Positions 37,186-46,067 of a DNA stretch of 49,659 bases are shown piece after piece; positions within the stretch are counted from its first letter, which is position 1; the number at the start of each line of letters is the position of its first letter. Below the pieces are notes generated by a model that saw only the letters and a program-made list of their open reading frames with translations, did not search any database and had not been told where the DNA came from. This stretch comes from Burkholderiales bacterium (lineage in GTDB: Bacteria > Pseudomonadota > Gammaproteobacteria > Burkholderiales > Burkholderiaceae_C). The translations under genes were made by a program, and so were the position numbers. The stretch spans positions 1 through 49,659 of the forward strand of contig JAUVXK010000007.1 in NCBI GenBank assembly GCA_030603635.1, in the 5' to 3' direction.

Positions 37186-37767
37186 TCAGCGGGGGTTGCG
37201 CATCTTTTCCAGCCGACGGCGCCGGGCCCAGCGTACCCGCAACATCCACAGGACGTGGACGAGGAAATAGGCCATCAGGCCGGCTGCGGAGGCCACGATG
37301 GCCAGGCCCACGATGAGCGGCTTGCCCACTTTCCCCAGCTGGTGCCAGGCATACTGGATGCGGTCCACCATGCTGAATTCGCCGGCGAGTTGCTTGTCTC
37401 GTGCCTTTTTCTCGATGATTCGCTCGATCTCGTCCTCGGTGGGTTCTTCCTCGAGCAGCACGAACTTGCCGAGCTTGTAGGCCCCGTAGTAAACGGGACC
37501 GAAGGTCACCGGGTTGGTGACCAACGTGCTGGCCACCGCCACCGGCAGGTTGGCGCGCAGGATCACCGCCATGGTTGCGGAAAACGGGATCTGTGCCACC
37601 GGAATCAGCAGGCCGAAGAACACCCCCAGGGCCAGCCCCATGGCGATGCCCTTGCGACTCATGTGCCACAGGCGGGGGTGGTTCAGCCAGGGGCCGAGCC
37701 AGCGCTGCCAGCGGTTGTTGTGCAGGCTGTCCTTGGTGGGCAAGAATTTCTTCAACCGTTCGAGCAT
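37186..37767 (-). CDS. DUF2062 inner-membrane protein
   Basis: Small membrane protein of about 193 residues. The DUF2062 core is recognised by LWHMSRKGIAMGLALGVFFGLLIPVAQIPFS followed by LRANLPVAVASTLVTNPVTFGPVYYGAY (each shown in part here as read). A charged segment (about 110-135) and a C-terminal helix pair follow, ending in a basic tail. The start is ATG 37767 (MLERLKKFLP); an in-frame GTG at 37794 is possible. Its function is unknown. It is convergent with hemY (15 nt apart). Confidence 0.82.
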   Translation of the reverse strand: MLERLKKFLPTKDSLHNNRWQRWLGPWLNHPRLWHMSRKGIAMGLALGVFFGLLIPVAQIPFSATMAVILRANLPVAVASTLVTNPVTFGPVYYGAYKLGKFVLLEEEPTEDEIERIIEKKARDKQLAGEFSMVDRIQYAWHQLGKVGKPLIVGLAIVASAAGLMAYFLVHVLWMLRVRWARRRRLEKMRNPR

Positions 37768-37880
37768 GATGTCCGTCGCAGACGCTTCGCGCACGGGTAT
37801 TCATGCGCAACCCTCAATTGTCGCCGATCGGCGTGTCGCGAGCTCGGTGGTTTGGCACGCCAGCCGCTATGCTTGCGGGG

Positions 37881-38612
37881 ATGGAACTGCAGGAAATCTT
37901 GTTCACCCAGGGCTTCGGGACGCGGCGGGTCTGCCACGGTCTGGTGCAGCAGGGGTTGGTGGGCGTGGGGGAGGCCGCAGAGGTCTGCCTGGACCCGTTT
38001 GCATCGTTCGAGCCTGAAGGGTTCGTGTTTCATGTGCAGGGGCAGCGTTGGGTCTATCAGCATCTGGCCTATTTGATGCTGCACAAGCCCACAGGTTTCG
38101 AGTGTTCTCAGAAGCCCAGCACCTGGCCCAGCGTGTACACCCTCCTGCCGGCCCCGCTGCGCCAGCGGCCCGGGGGGGCGGCCAGTGGGGTGCAGGCGGT
38201 CGGCCGCCTGGATCAGGACACCACCGGCCTGTTGCTGCTGTCAGACGACGGTCGCTTCATCCACCGCCTGTCCTCGCCCAAGCACCATGTGCCCAAGGTG
38301 TACGAAGCGACCTGCAAGCACCCGGTCACCCCGGATCAGGTCCGGCGTCTGCTGGCGGGCGTGGTGCTGGACGACGACCCCCGCCCAGTGAAGGCGCAGG
38401 CCTGCGAGGTGGTGGATGGGCACGTGCTGCACCTCACCCTGACCCAGGGCAAATACCATCAGGTCAAGCGCATGGTGGCCGCGGTCAGCAACCGGGTGGA
38501 AGCGCTGCACCGCAGCCGCATCGGCGACATCGAGCTGCCGCCGGACCTGCTGCCGGGTCAGTGGCGCTGGCTCAGCCGGGCGCAGGTCGATTCGCTCATG
38601 GCCAAGGGCTGA
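37881..38612 (+). CDS. rsuA: 16S rRNA pseudouridine synthase (RsuA family)
   Basis: RNA-modifying enzyme of 243 residues; RsuA makes pseudouridine 516 in 16S rRNA. An N-terminal S4-like RNA-binding part (about 1-60, LQEILFTQGFGTRRVC) is followed by the catalytic domain with the active-site motif GRLDQDTTGLLLLSDDG (catalytic Asp in RLD). Further conserved segments are HKPTGFECS and GKYHQVKRMVAAV. I chose the ATG at 37881 because the S4-like part begins there. RsuA is favoured over RluB/E/F by size and S4 type, but relatives cannot be excluded. Its 3' end overlaps the convergent hydrolase gene by 17 nt. Confidence 0.85.
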   Translation: MELQEILFTQGFGTRRVCHGLVQQGLVGVGEAAEVCLDPFASFEPEGFVFHVQGQRWVYQHLAYLMLHKPTGFECSQKPSTWPSVYTLLPAPLRQRPGGAASGVQAVGRLDQDTTGLLLLSDDGRFIHRLSSPKHHVPKVYEATCKHPVTPDQVRRLLAGVVLDDDPRPVKAQACEVVDGHVLHLTLTQGKYHQVKRMVAAVSNRVEALHRSRIGDIELPPDLLPGQWRWLSRAQVDSLMAKG

Positions 38613-39396
38613 GAAACGCGGTCAGGGCGTCGGTCAGGGCGGCCGGCTGGTCGCGGTGCGGGCTGTGACCGCAGTCTTCCAGCGTCAGGCGCTGGGCGTG
38701 GGGCGCGGCGGCCTGGATGGCGTCGAGTTGCGCCAGCGTGCCGTACTCGTCCTGCAGGCCCTGCACGAGCAGCAGCGGTGCCGTGATGGAGGCGCACTCG
38801 CGGCGGATGTCGAAGGCCAGGAAGGGGGGCGACAGCCACACATCGTTCCACTGCCAGAACGCGTTGTCCACGTCGCTGTGGTGGCGCGCCAGCCGCTCGC
38901 GCAGGGGGCCTTGGAGGTAGGCATCCCGGGCGCCTTCGATCGAACGGATCGACACCGGCTCCACGAACACATGCGGCGCCATGGCCACGCAGGCCGTCAC
39001 CGGGTGGCGCGCGGCGTGCAGCAGCGCGATGGTGGCCCCGTCGGAATGACCGATCAGCACCGGTGCCTGCACGCCGAGGACCTGCAGCAGGGCGGGCAGG
39101 CCATTTTCGGCCTCGCGGTGCATGTAGTCGGGCCGGTGGCGCCCGGCGCCGCGCACATCGGGGATGGGGTCCGAACGGCCATAGCCGCGCCGGGAGTAGA
39201 CCCACCCCGTGCGGCCGGTGGCTTCGCACAACTCGGCAGGCCAGTAACGCTGGCGCTGGCCCCACAGGGAGACCGAGCCCAGCCCTTCGTGCAGAAACAC
39301 CAGGGGTGCCCGATCGGGGTGGGTGCCCGGCAGGTGCAGGACCTCCAGGTCGATGCCGTCGACATTTACGAGGGTGCTGGCTGGCATGGTGTGCAT
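38596..39396 (-). CDS. Alpha/beta-fold hydrolase
   Basis: Predicted cytoplasmic serine hydrolase of 266 residues. The fold shows the oxyanion segment LVFLHEGLGSVSLW, the nucleophile elbow GHSDG (Ser near residue 123), an acid in LLVQGLQDEYG and the catalytic His in LEDCGHSPHRDQP. The substrate cannot be told. The start may be ATG 39396 or ATG 39387. No operon partner; it is convergent and overlapping with the rsuA gene. Confidence 0.85.
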   Translation of the reverse strand: MHTMPASTLVNVDGIDLEVLHLPGTHPDRAPLVFLHEGLGSVSLWGQRQRYWPAELCEATGRTGWVYSRRGYGRSDPIPDVRGAGRHRPDYMHREAENGLPALLQVLGVQAPVLIGHSDGATIALLHAARHPVTACVAMAPHVFVEPVSIRSIEGARDAYLQGPLRERLARHHSDVDNAFWQWNDVWLSPPFLAFDIRRECASITAPLLLVQGLQDEYGTLAQLDAIQAAAPHAQRLTLEDCGHSPHRDQPAALTDALTAFLSPWP

Positions 39397-39444
39397 GTCG
39401 CGATGTTACGTCCCTGATCGTGCAGAGCCTGTATCCTTCGTGTC

Positions 39445-40335
39445 ATGCGATTGTTTGTCGATGCTCTCTGGCGTGCGGTGGCCTATTGTCTCCACCCCCG
39501 GGTCGTGGCACTCTCGGTTCTGCCGCTGGTGCTCATGGTCGCGGCGTCGTTCGCCCTGGGCTATCTGTTCTGGGATGCCGCCGTGGGGGCCGTGCTCCGC
39601 TGGCTGGAGGGGTGGGAGCCGTTCACTGTCGTGATGCACTGGCTGGCCACCTTCGGTGTGGCCGATGTCAAGACCTTTCTGGCACCGCTGTTCGTGCTGG
39701 TGCTGGTCACGCCGGTCATCGTGGTACTGGCCCTGCTGCTGGTGGCCCTGCTGATGACGCCGACCATGGTGGATCTGGTCGCACAACGCCGCTTCCCCGG
39801 GCTGGAGCGCCTGCGCGGGGGCAGTTTCGTGGGAAGCTTGGGCTGGTCCCTGTGGTCCACCTTGCTGGCGCTGCTCGCGTTGCTGGTGTCGCTGCCATTC
39901 TGGTGGATACCGCCGCTCATCCTCATCCTGCCGCCGCTGATCTGGGGGTGGCTCACCTACCGGGTGTTTGCCTTCGACGCCCTGGCCGAACACGCCAGCG
40001 TGCCGGAGCGACGCGAATTGCTGGCGAGTCATCGCTGGACGCTGCTTGCCATGGGCGTGTTGTGTGGCTACCTCGGGGCCGCGCCCAGCCTGTTGTGGGC
40101 TTCCGGGGCGGTGTTCATCGCCCTGGCGCCGTTGCTGGTGCCGCTGGCGGTGTGGATCTACGCGCTGGTCTTTGCCTTTGCGTCGCTGTGGTTCACCCAT
40201 TACCTGCTGGCGGCGCTGGAGGACCTGCGCCGCGACCGGGACCGCGATCGGGCGGAGGCGGTGCCCACCGAGTCCCCGGCCCTGGCCCCTTCCTCCGGTG
40301 AAGTGATCGACGTGACCGCCCGCGACATCCCATGA
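39445..40335 (+). CDS. EI24/CysZ-like inner-membrane protein
   Basis: Membrane protein of 296 residues with several long hydrophobic segments. The EI24-family layout is visible: LCLHP-type entry (YCLHPRVVALSVLPLVLM), LLMTPTMVDLVAQRRFPGL near 105 and the aromatic PFWWIPPLILILPPLIWGWLTYR region near 155 (partly quoted). The C-terminal tail is charged and Pro-rich. CysZ members pass sulfate, but most beta-proteobacterial members are uncharacterised, so I do not assign a substrate. Its last 4 nt overlap the next gene (ATGA). Confidence 0.8.
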   Translation: MRLFVDALWRAVAYCLHPRVVALSVLPLVLMVAASFALGYLFWDAAVGAVLRWLEGWEPFTVVMHWLATFGVADVKTFLAPLFVLVLVTPVIVVLALLLVALLMTPTMVDLVAQRRFPGLERLRGGSFVGSLGWSLWSTLLALLALLVSLPFWWIPPLILILPPLIWGWLTYRVFAFDALAEHASVPERRELLASHRWTLLAMGVLCGYLGAAPSLLWASGAVFIALAPLLVPLAVWIYALVFAFASLWFTHYLLAALEDLRRDRDRDRAEAVPTESPALAPSSGEVIDVTARDIP

Positions 40336-41162
40336 CCTCTCCCGCTTCCACACCCCGTTTCGGCCTGATCATCATTGGCGACGAAATCCTGTCCGGCAAA
40401 CGCCAGGACAAGCACCTGCCCAAGACCATCGAACTGCTCGCGGCGCGCGGGCTGTCGCTCGCCTGGGCACGCTACCTGGGCGACGACCGGGCCACCATCA
40501 CGGCCGCCCTACGCGACGCCTTCGCGAGTGGCGACACCGTCTTTTCCTGCGGCGGCATCGGGGCCACGCCCGACGACCATACCCGCCAGTGTGCGGCGGC
40601 CGCGCTCGGTGTGGAGCTGGTACTGCATCCGCAGGCCCGCGACCTGATCGAGCAACGCATGCGCGACGTGGCCCGGGAGCAGGGGCAGACCTACGACCCG
40701 GACCGCCCCGACAATGTGCATCGCTTCAACATGGGGGTGTTTCCGGTCGGCGCCCACATCATTCCCAACCCCTACAACAAGATCCCTGGTTTTTCGTGCG
40801 ACGGCCCCGGTGGCGGCACCGTGCATTTCGTTCCCGGTTTCCCGGTCATGGCCTGGCCCATGATCGAGTGGGTGCTGGAGACCTTTCACGCCCGGGATTT
40901 CCGCCGAATCGACTGGCGCGAACGGTCGGTGATCGTCTTCGGCGCCATGGAAGCCGCGCTCACGCCGCTCATGGAACAGATCGAGGCCGCGCATCCGGCC
41001 GTCAAGGTCTTCAGCCTGCCGAGCGTGGACCATCCCGAATTCGGTCGGCACATCGAGCTGGGTGTCAAGGGCGACGATGCGCAGGCCCGCCCGGCCTATG
41101 TGGCCCTGCTCGACGGTTTGCGTGCCTGTGGTGCCTCTCTGGGCCCCGAATTGGTGCGTTGA
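40332..41162 (+). CDS. CinA N-terminal/molybdopterin-binding domain protein
   Basis: Protein of 276 residues with a MoCF_biosynth-type domain at the N-terminus (about 10-170): GLIIIGDEILSGKRQD, then FSCGGIGATPDDHTRQ, and an FNMGVFPVGAHIIPNPYNKIPG segment. It lacks the C-terminal deamidase half of full CinA. Stand-alone forms are common in Burkholderiales; the role is undefined, perhaps pyrophosphatase-like as in CinA. The start codon overlaps the EI24-like gene (ATGA), implying coupled translation. Confidence 0.85.
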   Translation: MTSPASTPRFGLIIIGDEILSGKRQDKHLPKTIELLAARGLSLAWARYLGDDRATITAALRDAFASGDTVFSCGGIGATPDDHTRQCAAAALGVELVLHPQARDLIEQRMRDVAREQGQTYDPDRPDNVHRFNMGVFPVGAHIIPNPYNKIPGFSCDGPGGGTVHFVPGFPVMAWPMIEWVLETFHARDFRRIDWRERSVIVFGAMEAALTPLMEQIEAAHPAVKVFSLPSVDHPEFGRHIELGVKGDDAQARPAYVALLDGLRACGASLGPELVR

Positions 41163-41179
41163 TCCGCTTGCGCCATTTT

Positions 41180-41196
41180 TGCACCGATAATGTGCA
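41180..41196. promoter_or_regulatory. Candidate NtrC binding site upstream of glnA
   Basis: TGCACCGATAATGTGCA matches the NtrC enhancer palindrome TGCACC-N5-GGTGCA in 11 of 12 arm bases. It lies 61-77 nt upstream of the sigma-54 promoter, a distance at which NtrC sites work. ntrB and ntrC are encoded just downstream. Confidence 0.7.
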
Positions 41197-41256
41197 TTCT
41201 GGCCCCATGTTGGGGCGCGCCTACACCCGGCGGCATGGCCGCTGTGGGGCGACAGG

Positions 41257-41273
41257 CTGGCACGGTTGCTGCT
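41257..41273 (+). promoter_or_regulatory. Candidate sigma-54 promoter of glnA
   Basis: CTGGCACGGTTGCTGCT fits the -24/-12 consensus (YTGGCACG-N4-TTGCW) with one mismatch; the invariant GG (41259-41260) and GC (41271-41272) have the required 10-nt spacing. Transcription would start about 12 nt after the GC, some 35 nt before the glnA ATG. Confidence 0.75.
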
Positions 41274-41319
41274 ACTCCCTGTCCGTTCGATTTTTTACCC
41301 CCGAAACAGGAGATTCCAG

Positions 41320-42735
41320 ATGGCCAAAACCGTCGCCGACGTGATGAGCATGGTGAAAGAGAACGACGTCAAGTTCGTCGACTTCCGTTTCACCGATACC
41401 CGTGGCAAGGAACAGCACGTGACCGTGCCGATTTCCGCTTTTGACGAGGACAAGTTCACCTCCGGTCATGCCTTCGACGGTTCTTCCGTGGCCGGCTGGA
41501 AAGGCATCGAGGCTTCGGACATGCTGCTCATGCCCGATCCGGCCACGGCCAATATCGACCCGTTCTTCGAGGAAACCACGATCTTCATCCAGTGCGACGT
41601 GGTGGAGCCGAGCGACGGCAAGGCCTACGACCGCGATCCCCGTTCGATCGCCAAGCGCGCTGAAGCCTACCTGAAGGCCTCCGGCCTGGGCGACACCGCC
41701 TACTTCGGTCCCGAACCCGAGTTCTTCCTCTTCGACGGCGTGCGCTGGAGCACCGAGCCCGGTCGCGGTTTCTACGAAATCGAGGAATACGAGGCCCCCT
41801 GGAATTCCGGCACCAAGTTCGAGAACGGCAACCGCGGCCACCGTCCGCGCACCAAGGGTGGCTACTTCCCCGTGCCCCCGGTGGACAGCACCCACGACAT
41901 GCGCGCCGAGATGGTGCTGATCCTGGAAAGCCTGGGCATTCCCGTTGAAGTGTTCCACCACGAGGTGGCCGGCGCCGGCCAGTGCGAGATCGGCACCAAG
42001 TTCTCCACCCTGGTGGAGCGCGCCGACTGGACGCAGAACCTGAAGTACGTGATCTGGAACGTGGCCAACAGCTATGGCAAGACCGCCACCTTCATGCCCA
42101 AGCCCTACCACGGCGACAACGGCTCCGGCATGCACGTGCACCAGTCGGTCTGGAAGGACGGCAAGAACCTGTTTGCCGGTGACGGCTACGCCGGCCTGAG
42201 CGACTTTGCCCTGTACTACATCGGCGGCATCATCAAGCACGCCCGCGCCCTGAACGCCATCACCAACCCGGGTACCAACAGCTACAAGCGCCTGGTGCCG
42301 CACTTCGAAGCTCCGGTGAAGCTGGCCTACTCGGCCAAGAACCGTTCTGCATCCATCCGCATTCCCTACGTGGCCAACCCCAAGGGTCGCCGTGTGGAAG
42401 CGCGTTTCCCCGATCCCCTGGCCAACCCCTACCTGTGCTTTGCCGCACTGCTCATGGCCGGTCTGGACGGTGTGGAGAACAAGATCCATCCGGGCGAAGC
42501 CGCCACCAAGGACCTCTACCACCTGCCGCCGGAAGAGGACAAGCTGGTGCCGACCGTCTGCCACAGCCTCGACCAGGCCCTCGACTACCTGGACAAGGAC
42601 CGCGCCTTCCTGACCAAGGGCGGCGTGTTCACCGATTCCATGCTCGACGCCTACATCGAACTGAAGATGCAGGAAGTGACCCGCGCCCGCGTGGAAGTCA
42701 CTCCCACCGAGTTCGACATGTACTACAGCCTCTGA
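41320..42735 (+). CDS. glnA: Glutamine synthetase type I (adenylylated form)
   Basis: Cytoplasmic dodecameric enzyme of 471 residues that makes glutamine from glutamate, ammonia and ATP. It has the N-terminal [17 protein letters not shown], the active-site region [10 protein letters not shown], the ATP-binding [16 protein letters not shown] and a late [14 protein letters not shown]. Tyr400 in [10 protein letters not shown] is the adenylylation site that marks the GSI-beta type. The ATG at 41320 has CAGGAGA upstream. A sigma-54 promoter and an NtrC-like site lie upstream and a strong terminator downstream, so it is mainly transcribed alone under nitrogen control. Confidence 0.98.
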   Translation: MAKTVADVMSMVKENDVKFVDFRFTDTRGKEQHVTVPISAFDEDKFTSGHAFDGSSVAGWKGIEASDMLLMPDPATANIDPFFEETTIFIQCDVVEPSDGKAYDRDPRSIAKRAEAYLKASGLGDTAYFGPEPEFFLFDGVRWSTEPGRGFYEIEEYEAPWNSGTKFENGNRGHRPRTKGGYFPVPPVDSTHDMRAEMVLILESLGIPVEVFHHEVAGAGQCEIGTKFSTLVERADWTQNLKYVIWNVANSYGKTATFMPKPYHGDNGSGMHVHQSVWKDGKNLFAGDGYAGLSDFALYYIGGIIKHARALNAITNPGTNSYKRLVPHFEAPVKLAYSAKNRSASIRIPYVANPKGRRVEARFPDPLANPYLCFAALLMAGLDGVENKIHPGEAATKDLYHLPPEEDKLVPTVCHSLDQALDYLDKDRAFLTKGGVFTDSMLDAYIELKMQEVTRARVEVTPTEFDMYYSL

Positions 42736-42758
42736 CCGGTACAGGGCCGTGCAAACGA

Positions 42759-42785
42759 GGGACGGGGGCGACCCCGTCCCTTTTT
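42759..42785 (+). terminator. Rho-independent terminator of glnA
   Basis: GGGACGGGG (42759-42767) pairs perfectly with CCCCGTCCC (42772-42780) around a 4-nt loop and is followed by TTTTT. It begins 24 nt after the glnA stop. Confidence 0.92.
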
Positions 42786-42864
42786 CATGGGCGTGCGGCG
42801 GACACTTTTCAGCGATACTGGAAATCCTTGACTTGTTTTCAGCAACTTTCGCGGTAAGGAAGTG

Positions 42865-43413
42865 ATGCGACTGCTCCCGTTTCCCTGGCTCATCCCGGCG
42901 TTGGTGCTGGGCGTGCTGTCCCTGTCCGTTGCCGCCCAGGGCCAGATCTGGCGTTGTGGCAACGAGTACACCAACAACCCCGGCTCACAGCCCGAATCCC
43001 GTGGCTGTCGGGTGGTGGAGGGGGGAAATCTCACGATTGTGGAAAGCGGGCGAGCACCGTCTGGCGCTCCGTCCGCCACGCCTGCGCCCGGTCCGGCCCC
43101 GGCCGCGCGCAGTGCCGCCCCCTCCTCGGGTGCACGCAACGGGAACGAGCGCGTGGGCCGTACCGAGCAGCAGGCGCGTGATCGGGATGCACGCCTCATC
43201 CTCGAAACCGAATTGCGCCGGGCGCGGGAGCGGCTGGTGGAACTCGAAACCGAATACAACCAGGGTCAGCCGGCACGCCTGCCGAGCGAAAGAGGCGACG
43301 ATGGGCGCTACCGCGAGCGCTCCGAAGAGCTGAAGCGCCGACTGGAGCGTGCACAAGGTGATGTGATGGCCATTGAGCGAGAGCTTGAACGCCTGCCGGC
43401 GGTGTCGCGATGA
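42865..43413 (+). CDS. Small exported coiled-coil protein, function unknown
   Basis: Protein of 182 residues between glnA and ntrB. A signal peptide (about 1-24, ending SVAA) is followed by a small region with two cysteines, Cys31 and Cys48 (IWRCGNEYTNNPG, then RGCRVVEGG), that could form a disulfide. A Pro/Ala-rich linker (about 60-90) leads into a long charged helix that looks coiled coil (about 100-182, rich in Glu/Arg, e.g. LRRARERLVELETEYN). The ATG at 42865 has AAGGA upstream. It resembles DUF4124-like periplasmic proteins only loosely. Position suggests co-transcription with ntrB and ntrC, but a role in nitrogen control is not shown. Confidence 0.78.
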   Translation: MRLLPFPWLIPALVLGVLSLSVAAQGQIWRCGNEYTNNPGSQPESRGCRVVEGGNLTIVESGRAPSGAPSATPAPGPAPAARSAAPSSGARNGNERVGRTEQQARDRDARLILETELRRARERLVELETEYNQGQPARLPSERGDDGRYRERSEELKRRLERAQGDVMAIERELERLPAVSR

Positions 43414-43427
43414 GGGAAGGGCAGCTC

Positions 43428-44504
43428 ATGGTTCGCAAACCGGCCGGTGCGGCAACGCCACGCTTCCAGGCCCTGGACATGCTGGCCACACTGGTGTCGG
43501 TGGTGGACGCTGACGGCCACCTCCTGTTTGCCAACAACGCCCTGGAAGACGCGATCGGCCTGTCGCGACGGAGTCTGCTCGGGGTGTCCCTGACCGACTG
43601 GTTCACCATGCCGGAGTTGCTGCAGAACGCGTTGCAGGGTTCACGCGGCAACGAGTACGCGGTGATCCGTTACGACGCCTTCCTCAAGCGGCTGAACAAC
43701 GAGCCGCTGCCCGTGCACGTGGTGCTGGCCAAGAGCGACGTCCACGGCGAGGTGGTGGTCGAGATGCTGCCGCTGGAGCAGCAGACCCGCCAGGAACGCG
43801 AGGAGCGGCTGATCGACCAGGCCCAGGCCAACAAGGAACTGATCCGCAACCTGGCCCACGAGATCAAGAACCCGCTTGGCGGCATTCGGGGCGCGGCCCA
43901 GTTGCTGCAGATGGAGCTGGACTCGCGCGAGCTGGTCGAGTTCGCGCAGGTGATCATCCACGAGGCGGACCGGCTGCAGTCGCTGGTGGACCGCTTGCTG
44001 GCTCCGCACCGACGCGCGCAGGTGGTCGGCGACGTGAACATCCACGAGGTGTGTGAACGGGTTCGCTCGCTCATCCTGGCGGAGTTTCCCCGGGGCCTGA
44101 GGGTGGTCCGGGACTACGATACCTCCATCCCCGAGTTTCGGGGCGATCGCGAGCAGCTTATCCAGGCCGTTCTCAACATCGCACACAACGCGGCGCAGGC
44201 GCTCAAGGAGCGCATCGCCGCCGGCGATGCCGAGATCGTTTTCCGCTCCCGCGTGCTGCGCCAGGTGACGTTCGGCCGCCAGCGCTACCGGTTGGCACTG
44301 GAATTGCATGTGATCGACAACGGGCCCGGCGTGCCCGAAGAGATCAAGGACCGCATCTTCTACCCGCTGGTGTCGGGGCGAGATGGCGGCTCCGGCCTGG
44401 GGCTCACGCTCGCGCAGACGTTTGTCCAGCAGCACCATGGCCTGATCGAATGCGACAGCGAGCCGGGCCGAACGGATTTCAAGCTGTTGATTCCCCTGCC
44501 CTGA
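43428..44504 (+). CDS. glnL: Nitrogen regulation sensor histidine kinase NtrB
   Basis: Cytoplasmic kinase/phosphatase of 358 residues that sets NtrC phosphorylation in response to the PII protein. A PAS domain (about 15-110: TLVSVVDADGHLLFANNAL) is followed by the H-box with His144 (NLAHEIKNPLGG). The ATPase domain has an N-box (QAVLNIAHNAAQAL), DNGPGVP and a G-box GGSGLGLTLAQ. There are no membrane helices, as expected for NtrB. I chose ATG 43428 because GGAAGGG lies about 6 nt upstream; an in-frame ATG at 43410 overlaps the previous stop (ATGA) but lacks a ribosome site. Confidence 0.95.
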   Translation: MVRKPAGAATPRFQALDMLATLVSVVDADGHLLFANNALEDAIGLSRRSLLGVSLTDWFTMPELLQNALQGSRGNEYAVIRYDAFLKRLNNEPLPVHVVLAKSDVHGEVVVEMLPLEQQTRQEREERLIDQAQANKELIRNLAHEIKNPLGGIRGAAQLLQMELDSRELVEFAQVIIHEADRLQSLVDRLLAPHRRAQVVGDVNIHEVCERVRSLILAEFPRGLRVVRDYDTSIPEFRGDREQLIQAVLNIAHNAAQALKERIAAGDAEIVFRSRVLRQVTFGRQRYRLALELHVIDNGPGVPEEIKDRIFYPLVSGRDGGSGLGLTLAQTFVQQHHGLIECDSEPGRTDFKLLIPLP

Positions 44505-44552
44505 CAAGGGTGGCTGGCAGGGGAGGCCTAAAACGAAAGAGGAAACGCTCGC

Positions 44553-46058
44553 ATGAAACCTATCTGGATCGTGGATGATGACCAATCCATCCGGTTCGTC
44601 TTGGAAAAGGCCCTGTTGCGCGAGAGTTTGCCGACCCGCAGTTTCACCCACCCCCGCGAAGTGCTGGATGCCCTGGCCGATGCCAATGACGAGGGTCCGC
44701 AGGTTCTGGTGAGCGACATCCGCATGCCCGGTGGTTCCGGCCTGGATTTGCTGGACAAGGTGAAGAAGCAGATGCCGGGCCTGCCGGTGATCATCATGAC
44801 GGCGTTTTCCGACCTGGACAGTGCGGTGTCGGCGTTTCAGGGGGGGGCGTTCGAATACCTGCCCAAGCCGTTCGATCTGCCCAAGGCCGTGGAGCTCATC
44901 CGCCGCGCAGTGGAAGAGAGCCAGCGCGAGGAGGTCGAGGAGGAGCGCCTGAGTGCGGCGCCAGAGATGCTGGGGCAGGCCCCGGCCATGCAGGATGTGT
45001 TTCGCGCCATCGGCCGCCTGAGCCAGAGCAACGTGACGGTGCTGATCACCGGTGAGTCGGGCTCCGGCAAGGAGCTGGTTGCCCGGGCGTTGCACAAGCA
45101 TTCGCCCCGGGCCAAGGGGCCGTTCGTGGCCATCAACACCGCCGCGATCCCGAAGGACCTCCTGGAAAGCGAACTTTTCGGGCATGAACGTGGCGCCTTC
45201 ACCGGGGCCCAGACCATGCGGCGTGGGCGCTTCGAGCAGGCCGAGGGCGGCACGCTGTTCCTGGACGAGATCGGCGACATGCCGTTCGACCTGCAGACGC
45301 GTCTCCTGCGCGTGCTCAGCGACGGGCACTTCTATCGGGTCGGCGGCCACAGCGCGGTCAAGGCCAACGTGCGGGTGATCGCGGCCACCCACCAGAACCT
45401 GGAGCAGCGGGTCAAGGAAGGGGTGTTCCGCGAAGACCTGTTCCACCGGCTCAACGTGATCCGTCTGCGCCTGCCCGCACTGCGCGAGCGCCGCGAGGAC
45501 GTGCCCTTGCTCACGCGCTTCTTTCTGCAGCAGAGCGCCAAGCAGCTCGACGTCGAACCCAAGCGGATATCGGATGCCGCGCTCAAGGTGATGGGCGCTT
45601 TCGACTTCCCGGGCAACGTGCGTCAGCTCGAAAACATCTGCCACTGGCTCACGGTGATGGCGCCGGCCCAGTCGATCGAGGTCAAGGATCTGCCACCGGA
45701 GGTGCTCGGGGTCTCCGGGTCGAATGCCGCCGCGGCGGTGGCGGCTCAGGCGGAGCCGGGCATGCCGGCGCCAGCCGCTCCCGAAGCGCCGTCTGCGTCC
45801 CTGTCCGTGGCCGAACCCGTCGCTGTGCCGGGGCAGGGATCGGTGGGGGGTTGGGAGCAGGGCTTGCGGGCCGAAGCCCTGGCCCTGCTGACCGAGGGCC
45901 GCCCTGACGTCTGGGACGTGCTCACGCGCCGTTTCGAGACCAGCCTGATCCAGACCGCGCTGGCCTGCACCCGGGGGCGACGCATCGAGGCGGCACAGAA
46001 GCTCGGCATCGGTCGCAACACCATCACCCGCAAGATCCAGGAATTGAATCTGGAGTGA
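44553..46058 (+). CDS. glnG: Nitrogen regulation response regulator NtrC
   Basis: Sigma-54 activator of 501 residues. The receiver domain (1-120) has Asp55 as phospho-acceptor (VSDIRMPG). The AAA+ domain (about 140-370) has Walker A GESGSGKE (167-174), the sigma-54 contact motif GAFTGA (214-219) and Walker B FLDEIGDMP. An unusually Ala/Pro-rich linker (about 390-430) precedes the Fis-type helix-turn-helix at the C-terminus (RRIEAAQKLGIGRNTITRKIQEL). The ATG at 44553 follows AGAGGAAA. Expected targets include the glnA promoter in this window. Confidence 0.96.
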   Translation: MKPIWIVDDDQSIRFVLEKALLRESLPTRSFTHPREVLDALADANDEGPQVLVSDIRMPGGSGLDLLDKVKKQMPGLPVIIMTAFSDLDSAVSAFQGGAFEYLPKPFDLPKAVELIRRAVEESQREEVEEERLSAAPEMLGQAPAMQDVFRAIGRLSQSNVTVLITGESGSGKELVARALHKHSPRAKGPFVAINTAAIPKDLLESELFGHERGAFTGAQTMRRGRFEQAEGGTLFLDEIGDMPFDLQTRLLRVLSDGHFYRVGGHSAVKANVRVIAATHQNLEQRVKEGVFREDLFHRLNVIRLRLPALRERREDVPLLTRFFLQQSAKQLDVEPKRISDAALKVMGAFDFPGNVRQLENICHWLTVMAPAQSIEVKDLPPEVLGVSGSNAAAAVAAQAEPGMPAPAAPEAPSASLSVAEPVAVPGQGSVGGWEQGLRAEALALLTEGRPDVWDVLTRRFETSLIQTALACTRGRRIEAAQKLGIGRNTITRKIQELNLE

Positions 46059-46067
46059 GGGGCGGCC

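Noticed and set aside
42828-42856. Sigma-70 promoter (TTGACT) for the small gene and ntrB
   Set aside because: The hexamer at the right distance (GCGGTA) does not resemble a -10 element.
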